Assembly (NCBI RefSeq): GCF_900544955.1
Contig: NZ_UQXD01000006.1
Span: forward strand, 1-64,000
Origin: an uncultured Oscillibacter sp.
GTDB taxonomy: Bacteria; Bacillota; Clostridia; Oscillospirales; Oscillospiraceae
Direction: 5' to 3'
DNA length: 64,000 nt
The number at the start of each line of letters is the position of its first letter. Within the stretch, counting starts at the first letter, position 1. The notes beneath the pieces are model-generated. The model had not been told where the DNA came from and did no database searches. It saw only the letters and a program-made list of their open reading frames with translations. Positions 8,331 to 16,530 of the stretch are shown here, piece after piece. Both the position numbers and the translations under genes were made by a program.

Positions 8331-8340
8331 AGAGAGCAAA

Positions 8341-8378
8341 AAGACGGGTGCGCCCCTGGGGCGCACCCGTCTTTTCCT
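8341..8378. terminator. Bidirectional terminator
   Basis: Near-perfect 16-bp palindromic stem with T-runs on both sides, between the converging transketolase and MATE genes. Confidence 0.8.
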
Positions 8379-8391
8379 TTGCAGAGGGCGC

Positions 8392-9750
8392 TCAGCCGGC
8401 GTCCGGCAGGGCGGCCAGCTCCCGCAGGACCCGCAGCTGGATGGGGATGGCGCAGGCCAGCGTCAGAAGGTCGGACACCGCCTGGGTCATCTGGAGGCCC
8501 AGCATCCCGAAGGCGGCGGAGAGCAGCCACACCAGGGGGACGAAGAAGATGCCCTGCCGGGCCATGGCCACGAAGGTGGCGGGGACGGTGCGGCCGATGG
8601 TCTGGAGCATCATGTTGCTCATGACAATCCACCCCTGGAAGCAGAGGGTGACGCACTGGAAGCGCAGGGCGGCGGCGCCGCAGTCGATGACCGCCGGATC
8701 GTCTCGGAACAGGGCCACCAGCTGGGGGGCGAAGAGAAAGCCCAGAACGCCCACGGCGAGGAGGAACACGGTGGAGGTCTTCACGCAGAACCAGAAGCCC
8801 CGCCGCACCCGGCTGTAGAGCTGGGCGCCGAAGTTGAAGCCGCAGACGGGCTGGAACCCCTGGCCGAAGCCGATCATGGCGGAGGCGCCGAACATGGTGA
8901 TCCGCTGCACCACGCCCATGGCGGCGATGGCGGCGTCGCCGTAGGGCCCGGCGGCCTGGTTGAGGCAGATGGTGGCCACGCTGGCCAGGCCTTGCCTGGC
9001 TAGGGAGGGCAGGCCCCCCCGGACGATCATCTGGAAATAGGACAGTTTCAATTGGACCCGGGAGAGATGGATATGGAGGTTGCCGCCCCGGGTGCAGCCC
9101 ACCAGCAGCAGGCAGAAGCTGACGAACTGGCTGATGATGGTGGCCCAGGCGGCCCCGGCCACTCCCATGTCGAACACGAAGATCAGCAGGGGGTCCAGGC
9201 CGATGTTCAGCACCGCGCCGCTGGCGATGCCCACCATGGCGTAGACGGCGCTGCCCTGGAAGCGCAGCTGGTTGTTCAGCACCAGGGAGGCGGTCATCCA
9301 CGGCGCGCCGTAGAGAATGACCCGCAGATAGGCGGCGGCGTAGGGGAGGATGGTGTCGGTGGAGCCCAGGAGGTAGGCCAGCGGCTCCAAAAACAACTGG
9401 CCCAGCAGGCAGATGAGGGCGCCGGCGGCCAGGGCGGAGAAAAAGCCGGTGGCGGCCATGTTGGAGGCCTCCTCAAAGTTGTGCTTTCCCAGCTCCCGGG
9501 AGATGAAGTTGCCGCTGCCGTGGCCGAAGAAAAAGCCCACCGCCTGGATGACGGCCATCAGGGAGAAGACCACGCCCACGGCGCCGGTGGCGCTGTTGCT
9601 GCGCAGCATCCCCACGAAGAAGGTGTCCGCCATGTTGTAGAAGGCGGTGACCAGCATGCTGATGATGCAGGGCAGCGCCAGGCGGCAGATCAGCCGCCCC
9701 ACCGGCGTCTCCGTCATCTCAAGAAATTTTTGTTCCTGTTTTTCGTCCAT
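8392..9750 (-). CDS. MATE-family efflux transporter
   Basis: 452 residues with about twelve hydrophobic helices in two repeats, typical of MATE cation/drug antiporters in the cytoplasmic membrane. The opening ETPVGRLICRLALPCIISMLVTAFYNMADTFFVG is the family signature (helix 1), echoed in the second half by VRGGLPSLARQGL. The ATG at 9750 is used; a GTG three codons upstream is equally possible, as the ribosome binding site is weak. A perfect TATAAT (9806-9811) is upstream, but its -35 is poor. The substrate is unknown. Confidence 0.88.
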   Translation of the reverse strand: MDEKQEQKFLEMTETPVGRLICRLALPCIISMLVTAFYNMADTFFVGMLRSNSATGAVGVVFSLMAVIQAVGFFFGHGSGNFISRELGKHNFEEASNMAATGFFSALAAGALICLLGQLFLEPLAYLLGSTDTILPYAAAYLRVILYGAPWMTASLVLNNQLRFQGSAVYAMVGIASGAVLNIGLDPLLIFVFDMGVAGAAWATIISQFVSFCLLLVGCTRGGNLHIHLSRVQLKLSYFQMIVRGGLPSLARQGLASVATICLNQAAGPYGDAAIAAMGVVQRITMFGASAMIGFGQGFQPVCGFNFGAQLYSRVRRGFWFCVKTSTVFLLAVGVLGFLFAPQLVALFRDDPAVIDCGAAALRFQCVTLCFQGWIVMSNMMLQTIGRTVPATFVAMARQGIFFVPLVWLLSAAFGMLGLQMTQAVSDLLTLACAIPIQLRVLRELAALPDAG

Positions 9751-9974
9751 GGTATCCACTCAGCCGCCGTTTCTCTCAAAATTTTACGGGAATTTAACAA
9801 ATTTTATTATACCACGGCAGTGGGAAAAGGGAAGGGGCTTTTCCCAAAAAGAAGCGGCGTCCCGGGAGAAAACGGGCGGACAAGGCGCGGATGGACGGGG
9901 CGGCACATAGGATGGACTGTATCCCGGGGCGGAGGCGTCTCCGGATACAATCTCCAGGAAATGAGGGATTCGTT

Positions 9975-10310
9975 TTGCGCATCAGTGAAGCCTACGAGCA
10001 CGAGCCGATTCTTCCCTATCAGGGTGAGGAGTCCTGCCCGTTGAACGGCTGTAATAAAATTGGTACTCAGTGTGTGGATGTCTCCGCTCCGATGACCCTG
10101 ACCCCCACCGCCACGGTGGGCACTGTCACGGTCTCCTGCCAGGGCACCCCCAGCATCACCTGCGTCACCGACCCGTCCGGCACCAGCTGCACCGTGACCA
10201 TGACCCAGCAGGTCTGCGTGTCCGTGCCCATCCGCTACGGGGTCACCATGACCACCAGCGAGCCCACCATCGCCTGCGCGGATAGCTGCGTCGGCTGCGG
10301 CTGCTGCTGA
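9975..10310 (+). CDS. Small cysteine-rich protein of unknown function
   Basis: 111 residues if the TTG at 9975 is used; that start has AGGAAATGAGGGA upstream, whereas the in-frame ATGs at 9891 and 9912 do not. I do not recognise a named family. The protein has many Thr/Ser/Val residues in a beta-rich pattern (TPTATVGTVTVSCQGTPSIT), paired cysteines through the middle and a C-terminal cluster ending CADSCVGCGCC. That looks like an extracellular or spore-surface type protein cross-linked by disulphides or binding metal, but there is no signal peptide. It is flanked by its own strong terminator. Confidence 0.65.
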   Translation: MRISEAYEHEPILPYQGEESCPLNGCNKIGTQCVDVSAPMTLTPTATVGTVTVSCQGTPSITCVTDPSGTSCTVTMTQQVCVSVPIRYGVTMTTSEPTIACADSCVGCGCC

Positions 10311-10318
10311 GGCATCCA

Positions 10319-10362
10319 GGCCGCCCCTGCCGAAATAGACGGCAGGGGCGGTTATTTTTTTT
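10319..10362 (+). terminator. Terminator of the Cys-rich gene
   Basis: GCCGCCCCTGCCG/CGGCAGGGGCGGT stem followed by TTATTTTTTTT, eight bases after the stop. Confidence 0.9.
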
Positions 10363-10384
10363 GGAATTGTGGGCAGATTCCTTC

Positions 10385-10413
10385 TTGAAAGTACGCTGTA
10401 AACCAGATATACT
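10385..10413 (+). promoter_or_regulatory. Predicted promoter of the aminotransferase operon
   Basis: TTGAAA, 17 bp, TATACT, 40 bp before the aminotransferase start. Confidence 0.75.
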
Positions 10414-10452
10414 AAACTGATACCTGAGATTCCCATGGAAAGGATGAATACG

Positions 10453-11730
10453 ATGACTGCCTATCCCAAGATGACCGCCCAGGAGCGGAAGGCGGAGTAT
10501 GCCCGCCTGCAGGAGGAATTCGCCGAGCTGAAGGCCCGGAAGCTGAGCCTGAACATGGCCCGGGGCAAGCCCGGAAAACAGCAGCTGGACATGGTGTCCG
10601 ACGTGATTTTCAATTTGATGGAAAAGCCGGAGGATTTCATGTCCGGCAATATTGATGTGCGCAACTACGGGGAGATGTCCGGCCTGCCCACCGCCAAGCA
10701 GCTCTTTGCGGAGCTTCTGGGGTGCCGGCCGGAGCAGGTGTTCGTGGGCGGCAACTCCAGTCTGCAGCTGATGTACGACACCATCTCCAAGGCCTGTACC
10801 CACGGCCTGCTCCACAGTGAGCGGCCCTGGGCCAGGGAGGCGTGCGTGAAGTGGCTGTGCCCCGCCCCCGGCTACGACCGCCATTTCAAGATCACCGAGT
10901 CCTTCGGCTTCGACATGATCCCCATCCCCATGACCAGCCAGGGCCCCGACATGGACGCCGTGGAGGCGGCGGTGCAGGACCCGGCGGTGAAGGGCATCTG
11001 GTGCGTGCCCAAGTACTCCAACCCCGACGGCATCATCTACTCCGATGAGACCGTCCGTCGCATGGCGGGGCTGAAGCCCGCCGCTCCGGACTTCACCATC
11101 ATGTGGGACAATGCCTACTGCGTCCACGAGTTCGAGGGGGAGTACGCGGAGTTCCCGGACATCCTCTCCGCCTGTGCCGAGGCGGGCAGCCCCGACATGG
11201 TGATGGAGTTTGCCTCCACCTCCAAGATCACCCTCCCCGGCGCCGGCATCTCCTGCTTTGCCGCCTCCGAGGCGAACCTCGCCTATATGGAGAACCTCCT
11301 GACCGTCCAGATCATCAGCTTTGACAAGGTGAACCAGCAGCGCCACGTCCTGTACCTGAAGGACAAGGCCCACACCCTGGAGCTGATGAAAAAGCACGCC
11401 GCCATCATGGCCCCCAAGTTCCACGCCGTGCTGGACGCGCTGGACACAGAGATCGCCCCCCTGGAGATCGCCGACTGGGAGCGGCCCAAGGGCGGCTACT
11501 TCATCTCCCTGAACGCCATGCCCGGCACCGCCAAGCGGACCTGGGCGCTGTGCAAGGAGGTGGGCGTCACCCTCACCGGCGCCGGCGCCACCTTCCCCTA
11601 CGGGAAGGACCCCCGGGACAGCAACCTGCGCATCGCGCCCTCCCTGCCCCCGGTGGAGGAGCTGGAGCAGGCCATCCAGGTCCTGTGCACCTGCCTGAAA
11701 ATGGCGGCGCTGGAGAAGCTGGGCGTATGA
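10453..11730 (+). CDS. PLP-dependent aminotransferase, MocR-like aspartate aminotransferase family
   Basis: 425 residues. Fold-type I aminotransferase of the PF12897-like group (aspartate or branched substrates in characterised members). Visible features: LNMARGKPGKQQLDM near the N-terminus, substrate-loop GNSSLQLMYDTI, CVPKYSNPDGIIYS, the Asp of MWDNAYCVHEF and the PLP lysine in ASTSKITLPGAGIS. ATG 10453 is preferred because AAAGGA lies eight bases upstream, whereas ATG 10444 overlaps that site. The following radical SAM gene overlaps by 4 bp (ATGA), so they are co-translated. Confidence 0.88.
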   Translation: MTAYPKMTAQERKAEYARLQEEFAELKARKLSLNMARGKPGKQQLDMVSDVIFNLMEKPEDFMSGNIDVRNYGEMSGLPTAKQLFAELLGCRPEQVFVGGNSSLQLMYDTISKACTHGLLHSERPWAREACVKWLCPAPGYDRHFKITESFGFDMIPIPMTSQGPDMDAVEAAVQDPAVKGIWCVPKYSNPDGIIYSDETVRRMAGLKPAAPDFTIMWDNAYCVHEFEGEYAEFPDILSACAEAGSPDMVMEFASTSKITLPGAGISCFAASEANLAYMENLLTVQIISFDKVNQQRHVLYLKDKAHTLELMKKHAAIMAPKFHAVLDALDTEIAPLEIADWERPKGGYFISLNAMPGTAKRTWALCKEVGVTLTGAGATFPYGKDPRDSNLRIAPSLPPVEELEQAIQVLCTCLKMAALEKLGV

Positions 11731-12596
11731 GATACTACGGCAGCGTCTACCGGCCTCCCTCCGAGGCCTACAGCCTGATCGTCCAGGTGACCTACGGGTG
11801 CAGCCACAACACCTGCGCCTTTTGCAGCATGTACAAGGAGAAGCACTTCGCCCTGCGGCCCCTGGAGGAGATCTTGGAGGACTTCCGCACCGCCCGGCAG
11901 CTGTACCGCCACGTGGACAAGGTGTTCCTGGCGGACGGCGACGCCCTGGTGCGGAAGGCAGCGGAGCTGTACACCATTCTGGACACCGTCCGGGAGCTGT
12001 TCCCGGAGTGCCAGCGGGTCACCAGCTACGCCTCCCCCTCCAGCATCCGCATCCGCACCGACGAGGAGCTGCAAACCCTCTGCGCCAAGGGCCTCACCAT
12101 GGTGTACATGGGGCTGGAGTCCGGCTGCGACGAGGTGCTGACCCTCATGCGCAAGGGCCACAGCGCGGCGGAGATCGTGGAGATGGGGCAGAAGGTCCGC
12201 CGCAACGGCATCGCCCTGTCCGTCACCGCCATCACCGGCCTGGGCGGGCCGGAGCTGCTGGAGCGCCACGCGGTGGACACCGCGAAGGCATTCAACGCCA
12301 TGAACCCGGAGTACATCGGGATGCTGACGCTGATGGTGGAGCCGGGAACCCCGCTGTACGACTGGCTCCAGGAGGGGAAGTTCCAGCTGCTGGACCAGTC
12401 CCAGGTGCTGCGGGAGACCCGCCTTCTGATGGAGCACCTGGACAGCCCCGGCAGCGTGTTCCGGATGAACCACGCCAGCAACTACCTGGTGCTGAAGGGG
12501 ACGCTGAACCAGGACCGGGAGGCCATGCTGCGCACCATCGGCGCGGCGGAGCACGACCTCAGCCGCCTGCGCCCCGAGGCGTGGCGGGGACTGTGA
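11727..12596 (+). CDS. Radical SAM protein
   Basis: 289 residues. The cluster motif is GCSHNTCAFCSMY (C-x4-C-x2-C), typical of a COG1032-like group of radical SAM proteins; SAM-binding segments ADGDALV and YMGLESGCDEVL follow, in a partial TIM barrel. No extra iron-sulphur or cobalamin domain is present. Substrate unknown. Its ATG overlaps the aminotransferase stop by 4 bp, suggesting a functional link to that enzyme's pathway, but none is established. Ends in a bidirectional terminator. Confidence 0.85.
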   Translation: MRYYGSVYRPPSEAYSLIVQVTYGCSHNTCAFCSMYKEKHFALRPLEEILEDFRTARQLYRHVDKVFLADGDALVRKAAELYTILDTVRELFPECQRVTSYASPSSIRIRTDEELQTLCAKGLTMVYMGLESGCDEVLTLMRKGHSAAEIVEMGQKVRRNGIALSVTAITGLGGPELLERHAVDTAKAFNAMNPEYIGMLTLMVEPGTPLYDWLQEGKFQLLDQSQVLRETRLLMEHLDSPGSVFRMNHASNYLVLKGTLNQDREAMLRTIGAAEHDLSRLRPEAWRGL

Positions 12597-12599
12597 GAA

Positions 12600-12637
12600 G
12601 AAGAGCCGCGAAGCCCATGGGCTTCGCGGCTCTTTTA
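12600..12637. terminator. Bidirectional terminator
   Basis: Sixteen-bp perfect stem AAGAGCCGCGAAGCCC (12601-12616) with 12619-12634, AT loop, T-rich on the plus strand. Confidence 0.85.
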
Positions 12638-12643
12638 ACATCC

Positions 12644-13510
12644 TCAGGCCACCTGCTTGAAGTTGCCCATGGTCTCACTGACGGTGGACACGCAGGCGAA
12701 GGCACCGGGGAACTCCGCCAGAATCTCCTGAAAACGGACGATCTGGTGGCGGTTCACCACGCACACCAGCAGGGCGCGGGGGGTCTCGGAGTACATACCC
12801 TCCGCCGGGAGGACCGTGACGCCGTGGTGCAGCTCCTGCAAGAGCCGCTGGGCCAGGGCCTCCGCGTCCCGGGTCACCACCTCGAACTTCAGGGCCGTCT
12901 TGCCCCCCTTCAAAATGCCGTCGCTGATCCGAGAACTGAGGTAGCAGTAGATGAGGCAGAGGATCACCGGCTCGAACTGGCGGCCGTAGACGAAGAAGGA
13001 CAGCCCCGCCACCCCGGCGTTCAGGGCGAAGATCACCCAGACCAGGCTGGCCTCCGGGCGCTTTTTCCGCACCCAGGCCGCCACGATGTCCGTGCCGCCG
13101 GTGGAGCCGTTCTGGCGGAGGACGCTGCCGTACACCGCGCCGCTGACCACGCCTGCCGCCACCGGCCCCAGAATGGCGGAGGAGCCGCCGTGGTAGGCCA
13201 GGGCGCTCCAGTCCATCCGGTTGAACGCCAGGGTGGCTCCGGAGAACACCAGCACAAACAGCAGGCTCTTGCGGGCAAAGTCCGGGTTCAGCTTCCGCCA
13301 GGCCAGCAGGATCAGCGGCAGGTTCACCAGCAGGGACAGATAGCCGATGCTGATGTGGAACAGGTATTGCAGCATAGTGGCCAAGCCGTTGATCCCCGCC
13401 GGGGCAAAGGCGTTGGGGAAGACAAACAGCTCGTAGCTCACGGCCATCACCACCGCCATCGCCGTCACCAAGGCGTAGCTCCGGAGGGTGGTTCCAAGGG
13501 ATTTCTTCAT
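12644..13510 (-). CDS. YitT family membrane protein (DUF161-DUF2179)
   Basis: 288 residues. Five or six hydrophobic helices in residues 10-190 (DUF161: FVFPNAFAPAGINGLATML, RQNGSTGGTDIVA) are followed by a soluble DUF2179 domain (FEVVTRDAEALAQRL...GMYSETPRALLVCVVNRHQ). The transport substrate is unknown. ATG 13510 is used because GGGAG lies upstream; a longer frame to 13567 crosses the promoter. The promoter is overlapped by repeated TGCA motifs and a long palindrome, so expression is probably regulated. Confidence 0.88.
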   Translation of the reverse strand: MKKSLGTTLRSYALVTAMAVVMAVSYELFVFPNAFAPAGINGLATMLQYLFHISIGYLSLLVNLPLILLAWRKLNPDFARKSLLFVLVFSGATLAFNRMDWSALAYHGGSSAILGPVAAGVVSGAVYGSVLRQNGSTGGTDIVAAWVRKKRPEASLVWVIFALNAGVAGLSFFVYGRQFEPVILCLIYCYLSSRISDGILKGGKTALKFEVVTRDAEALAQRLLQELHHGVTVLPAEGMYSETPRALLVCVVNRHQIVRFQEILAEFPGAFACVSTVSETMGNFKQVA

Positions 13511-13546
13511 GTGATTTCGCTCCCATCTCATTGGTTTCCGGGCCGC

Positions 13547-13575
13547 AGTATACGCCGGTTTCTCCAAAAATGCAA
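13547..13575 (-). promoter_or_regulatory. Predicted promoter of yitT-like gene
   Basis: Minus strand TTGCAT, 17 bp, TATACT, about 37 bp before the gene start. The -35 box lies inside the first of several TGCA-containing repeats. Confidence 0.65.
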
Positions 13576-13627
13576 GGAAAAATGCAAGAAAAATTCTGCA
13601 TTGCAGGAAAACTTTCCTGCAATGCAG
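13570..13627. promoter_or_regulatory. Repeats and palindrome overlapping the yitT promoter
   Basis: Two direct copies of ATGCAAG(G)AAAA (from 13570 and 13582) are followed by a perfect 15-bp inverted repeat CTGCATTGCAGGAAA (13596-13610 with 13613-13627). The same TGCA-purine core appears in all units, so this looks like an operator rather than a terminator. The regulator is unknown. Confidence 0.55.
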
Positions 13628-13771
13628 AGCGGCGCTGGGGAAGGCGGCCCAGGCCCGCCGGAGGAGGCGGCGGATGCAGGAGCGGGGGGCCGGGGCATCA
13701 TGCCCCGGCGGCGTCCATGGACCGCGCCCATGGAGACGGCCCCCCGTCCGGAGACGGGGGGCCGCGTGTGC

Positions 13772-14197
13772 TCAGAACTTCTTGTCCTGGGCGGTGTCGC
13801 AATAGGCGCAGCGGTAGGTGTGCCTCTCCGCGTCGCTGAGGAGGAAGATGGCGTCCAATTGGGGCTCGGAGACGGTGATGCACCGGGGGTTTCTGCACCG
13901 GACGATGTTCACCAGCTTCTTCGGAAGCTCCACGTGCTTTTTCTCCACCCGCTTGCCGTCCCGGATGATGTTGACGGTGATGTTGGCGTCGATATAGCCC
14001 AGCACGTCCAAGTCCACCTCCATGGGGGAGTCGATCTTGATGATGTCCTTCTTCCCCATGCGGCCGCTGCGGACGTTTTTGATGATGGCCACGGAGCAGT
14101 CCAGCTGGTCCAGATGGAGGTAGTTGTAGATGTCCATGCTCTTGCCGGCCTGGATGTGGTCCAGGACCACGCCGTTTTGGATGCTGTCGATGTTCAT
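13772..14197 (-). CDS. pyrI: Aspartate carbamoyltransferase regulatory subunit
   Basis: 141 residues. Allosteric nucleotide-binding subunit of ATCase. The N-terminal domain (GVVLDHIQAGKSMDIYNYL) binds effectors, and the C-terminal zinc domain shows C-R-N-P-R-C near residue 101 and C-A-Y-C near residue 132, the four zinc cysteines. It is the last gene of the pyrimidine operon, 13 bp after pyrB. Its presence predicts CTP/ATP control of the pathway at enzyme level. Confidence 0.95.
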   Translation of the reverse strand: MNIDSIQNGVVLDHIQAGKSMDIYNYLHLDQLDCSVAIIKNVRSGRMGKKDIIKIDSPMEVDLDVLGYIDANITVNIIRDGKRVEKKHVELPKKLVNIVRCRNPRCITVSEPQLDAIFLLSDAERHTYRCAYCDTAQDKKF

Positions 14198-14210
14198 TGA
14201 GTGACCTCCC

Positions 14211-15131
14211 TTACACCTGGATGCCCAGCAGCTTCATGATGAGCGCCATGCGGATGAACTTGCCGTTTTTCACCTGCTTCCAGTAGGCGGCCCGGGGGTC
14301 CCGGTCCACCGCCACGGAAATCTCGTTGACCCGGGGCAGGGGGTGGAGAATGGACAGGTCCGCCTTGGCGCCCTCCAGCTTCTCCGGCGTCAGCACGTAG
14401 CTGTCCTTCAGCCGCAGGTACTCCTCCTCGTTGAAGAACCGCTCCCGCTGGACCCGGGTCATGTAGAGGATGTCCAGCTGAGGGATGACGGCCTCCAGGT
14501 CGGTGGTCTGGGTGTAGGGGATGCCCCGCTTTTTCAGGGCCTCCTCCTTCACGTACCGGGGCAGCTTCAGCTCCAGGGGGGAGATGAGGACGAAGCGGAT
14601 GTTGCCGTACCGGCTCAGGGCGTTGACCAGGGAGTGGACGGTGCGGCCGAACTTGAGGTCGCCGCAAAAGCCGATGGTGAAGTCGCTCAGCCGGCCCTTC
14701 TCCCGGTGGATGGTGAGCAGGTCCGTCAGCGTCTGGGTGGGATGGTTGTGGCCGCCGTCCCCGGCGTTGATGATGGGCACCTCGGAGAACTGGGCGGCGG
14801 CGTAGGGGGCGCCCTCCTTGGGGTGGCGCATGGCGATGATGTCGGCATAGCAGCTGACGGTGTGCACCGTGTCCCCCACGGTCTCGCCCTTGGCGGCGGA
14901 GCTGGAGTTGGCCTCGGAGAAGCCCAGCACGCTGCCTCCCAGGGACAGCATGGCGGACTCGAAGGAGAGGCGGGTGCGGGTGGAGGGCTCGAAGAACAGC
15001 GTCGCCAGCTGCTTGTGGGCGCAGGCGCTCTGGTAGGCCTCCGGGCGGGCCAGAATGTCCTCCGCCGTGTGGATCAGCTCTTCGATCTCCTCCACGGACA
15101 GATCGGTGATGTCAATGATGTTTCTCGGCAT
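14211..15131 (-). CDS. pyrB: Aspartate carbamoyltransferase catalytic subunit
   Basis: 306 residues, normal length. Catalyses carbamoyl phosphate plus aspartate to N-carbamoylaspartate. The carbamoyl-phosphate motif FFEPSTRTRLSFESAM is at residues 47-62, with mobile-loop SSAAKGETVGDT and the GDGGHNHPTQTLTDL aspartate-binding segment. It lies between pyrE and pyrI in the operon, with GAGGGGGG ribosome binding sequence. Confidence 0.97.
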   Translation of the reverse strand: MPRNIIDITDLSVEEIEELIHTAEDILARPEAYQSACAHKQLATLFFEPSTRTRLSFESAMLSLGGSVLGFSEANSSSAAKGETVGDTVHTVSCYADIIAMRHPKEGAPYAAAQFSEVPIINAGDGGHNHPTQTLTDLLTIHREKGRLSDFTIGFCGDLKFGRTVHSLVNALSRYGNIRFVLISPLELKLPRYVKEEALKKRGIPYTQTTDLEAVIPQLDILYMTRVQRERFFNEEEYLRLKDSYVLTPEKLEGAKADLSILHPLPRVNEISVAVDRDPRAAYWKQVKNGKFIRMALIMKLLGIQV

Positions 15132-15143
15132 GCCGCGCCCCCC

Positions 15144-15779
15144 TCAGCCGATCCAGCTCTCGTCGGAGGGATTGGCCCGGAATTTCCGCAGCCGCTGGAT
15201 GTCCTCCGGACGGATGGTGCCCTCATCGGCGGCCACCTGGCACACCGCGTCGAAATTGGAGAGGCTGTAGTTGGTGATGCCCGCGGCCTCCAGCCGGTCC
15301 AGCCCCTTTTGGAGGCCGTAGGTGAAGATGGACGCCACGCCCAGCACCTGGGCGCCGGCCTCCCGCAGGGCCTCCACCACCTCGATGCAGCTGCCCGCGG
15401 TGGAGATCAGGTCCTCCACCACCACCACCTTGGCACCCGGCTCCAGCTTGCCCTCGATGCGGTTCTGGCGGCCGTGGTCCTTGCTGCCGGAGCGGACGTA
15501 GCCCATGGGCAGGCCCATCAGGTGGCCCACGATGGCGGCGTGGGCGATGCCGGCGGTGGAGGTGCCCATCAGCACCTCCACGCTGGGATAGTGGCGGCAG
15601 ATCAGGTCCACCAGCCCCTCCTCCACGTGGGTGCGGACGGCGGGGGCGGTGAGGGTCAGGCGGTTGTCGCAGTAGATGGGGCTTTTGATGCCGCTGGCCC
15701 AGGTGAAGGGCTCGTCGGGCCGCAGAAACACGGCGCCGATGTGCAAAAGATCGTGGGCAATGGTACGTTCCAGGCTCAT
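15144..15779 (-). CDS. pyrE: Orotate phosphoribosyltransferase
   Basis: 211 residues. Converts orotate and PRPP to OMP. The PRPP-binding motif KVVVVEDLISTAGSCIEV is near residue 118, and the orotate loop RSGSKDHGRQNRIEG precedes it. The start has AGGAGG; it lies 50 bp after pyrF in the operon. Its partner enzyme PyrF is immediately upstream. Confidence 0.96.
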   Translation of the reverse strand: MSLERTIAHDLLHIGAVFLRPDEPFTWASGIKSPIYCDNRLTLTAPAVRTHVEEGLVDLICRHYPSVEVLMGTSTAGIAHAAIVGHLMGLPMGYVRSGSKDHGRQNRIEGKLEPGAKVVVVEDLISTAGSCIEVVEALREAGAQVLGVASIFTYGLQKGLDRLEAAGITNYSLSNFDAVCQVAADEGTIRPEDIQRLRKFRANPSDESWIG

Positions 15780-15828
15780 AGCAGAGTTACCTCCTTGTAT
15801 TCGGTCGTGATGAGGGATGGGGATGGGC

Positions 15829-16530
15829 TCAGCCCAGGAAATCCGCCGCGGCGCGGCGGTAGGCGGCCACCGGGTCCTCCGCCTGGGTGATGGGGCGGCC
15901 CACCACGATGTAGTCGCAGCCGGACCGGCCCGCCAGCGCCGGGGTCATGATGCGCTTTTGGTCCCCGGCGGCGCTGTCGGCGAAGCGGATGCCGGGGGTG
16001 ACGGTGACGAAGCCCGCGCCGCACCGCTCCTTCACCAGGGCGGCCTCCAGGGGGGAGCACACCACGCCGTCCAGCCCGCTGGCGGCGGCGTTTTGGGCGT
16101 AGGCCATCACGGTCTCCGCCATGGGGGTGGGGATGAGCAGCTCCTCTTTCAGCGCCCGGCCGTCGGTGGAGGTCAGCTGGGTGACGGCGATCAGCAGGGG
16201 GCGGGTGCCGTCGGGGCGGGTCAGGCCCTCCAGGGCGCAGCGCATCATCTCTCCGGCGCCGGCGGCGTGGAGGTTCACCATGTCTACGTCCAGGCGGCTG
16301 AGCACCGCCATGGCCCGCTTCACGGTGTTGGGGATGTCGTGGAGCTTCAGATCCAGGAAGATTTTGTGGCCCCGGGCCTTGATCTCCCGGACCGCTGCCG
16401 GGCCCTCGGCGTAAAAGAGCTCCATGCCGATTTTCACGAAGGGCTTCTCCCCGGCGGGGAATTGGTCCAGGAAGGCCAGGGTCTCCTCCTTGGTGGGGAA
16501 ATCCAGGGCGATGATGACGTCTTTAGCCAT
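15829..16530 (-). CDS. pyrF: Orotidine 5'-phosphate decarboxylase
   Basis: 233 residues. Last step to UMP. IIALDFPTKEETLAFLDQF at the start and the catalytic FLDLKLHDIPNTVKRAM near residue 60 are diagnostic; the phosphate loop appears as VVGRPITQAEDPVAAY. The start ATG has GGAGGAG upstream and overlaps the end of pyrD by 8 bp. Confidence 0.96.
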   Translation of the reverse strand: MAKDVIIALDFPTKEETLAFLDQFPAGEKPFVKIGMELFYAEGPAAVREIKARGHKIFLDLKLHDIPNTVKRAMAVLSRLDVDMVNLHAAGAGEMMRCALEGLTRPDGTRPLLIAVTQLTSTDGRALKEELLIPTPMAETVMAYAQNAAASGLDGVVCSPLEAALVKERCGAGFVTVTPGIRFADSAAGDQKRIMTPALAGRSGCDYIVVGRPITQAEDPVAAYRRAAADFLG

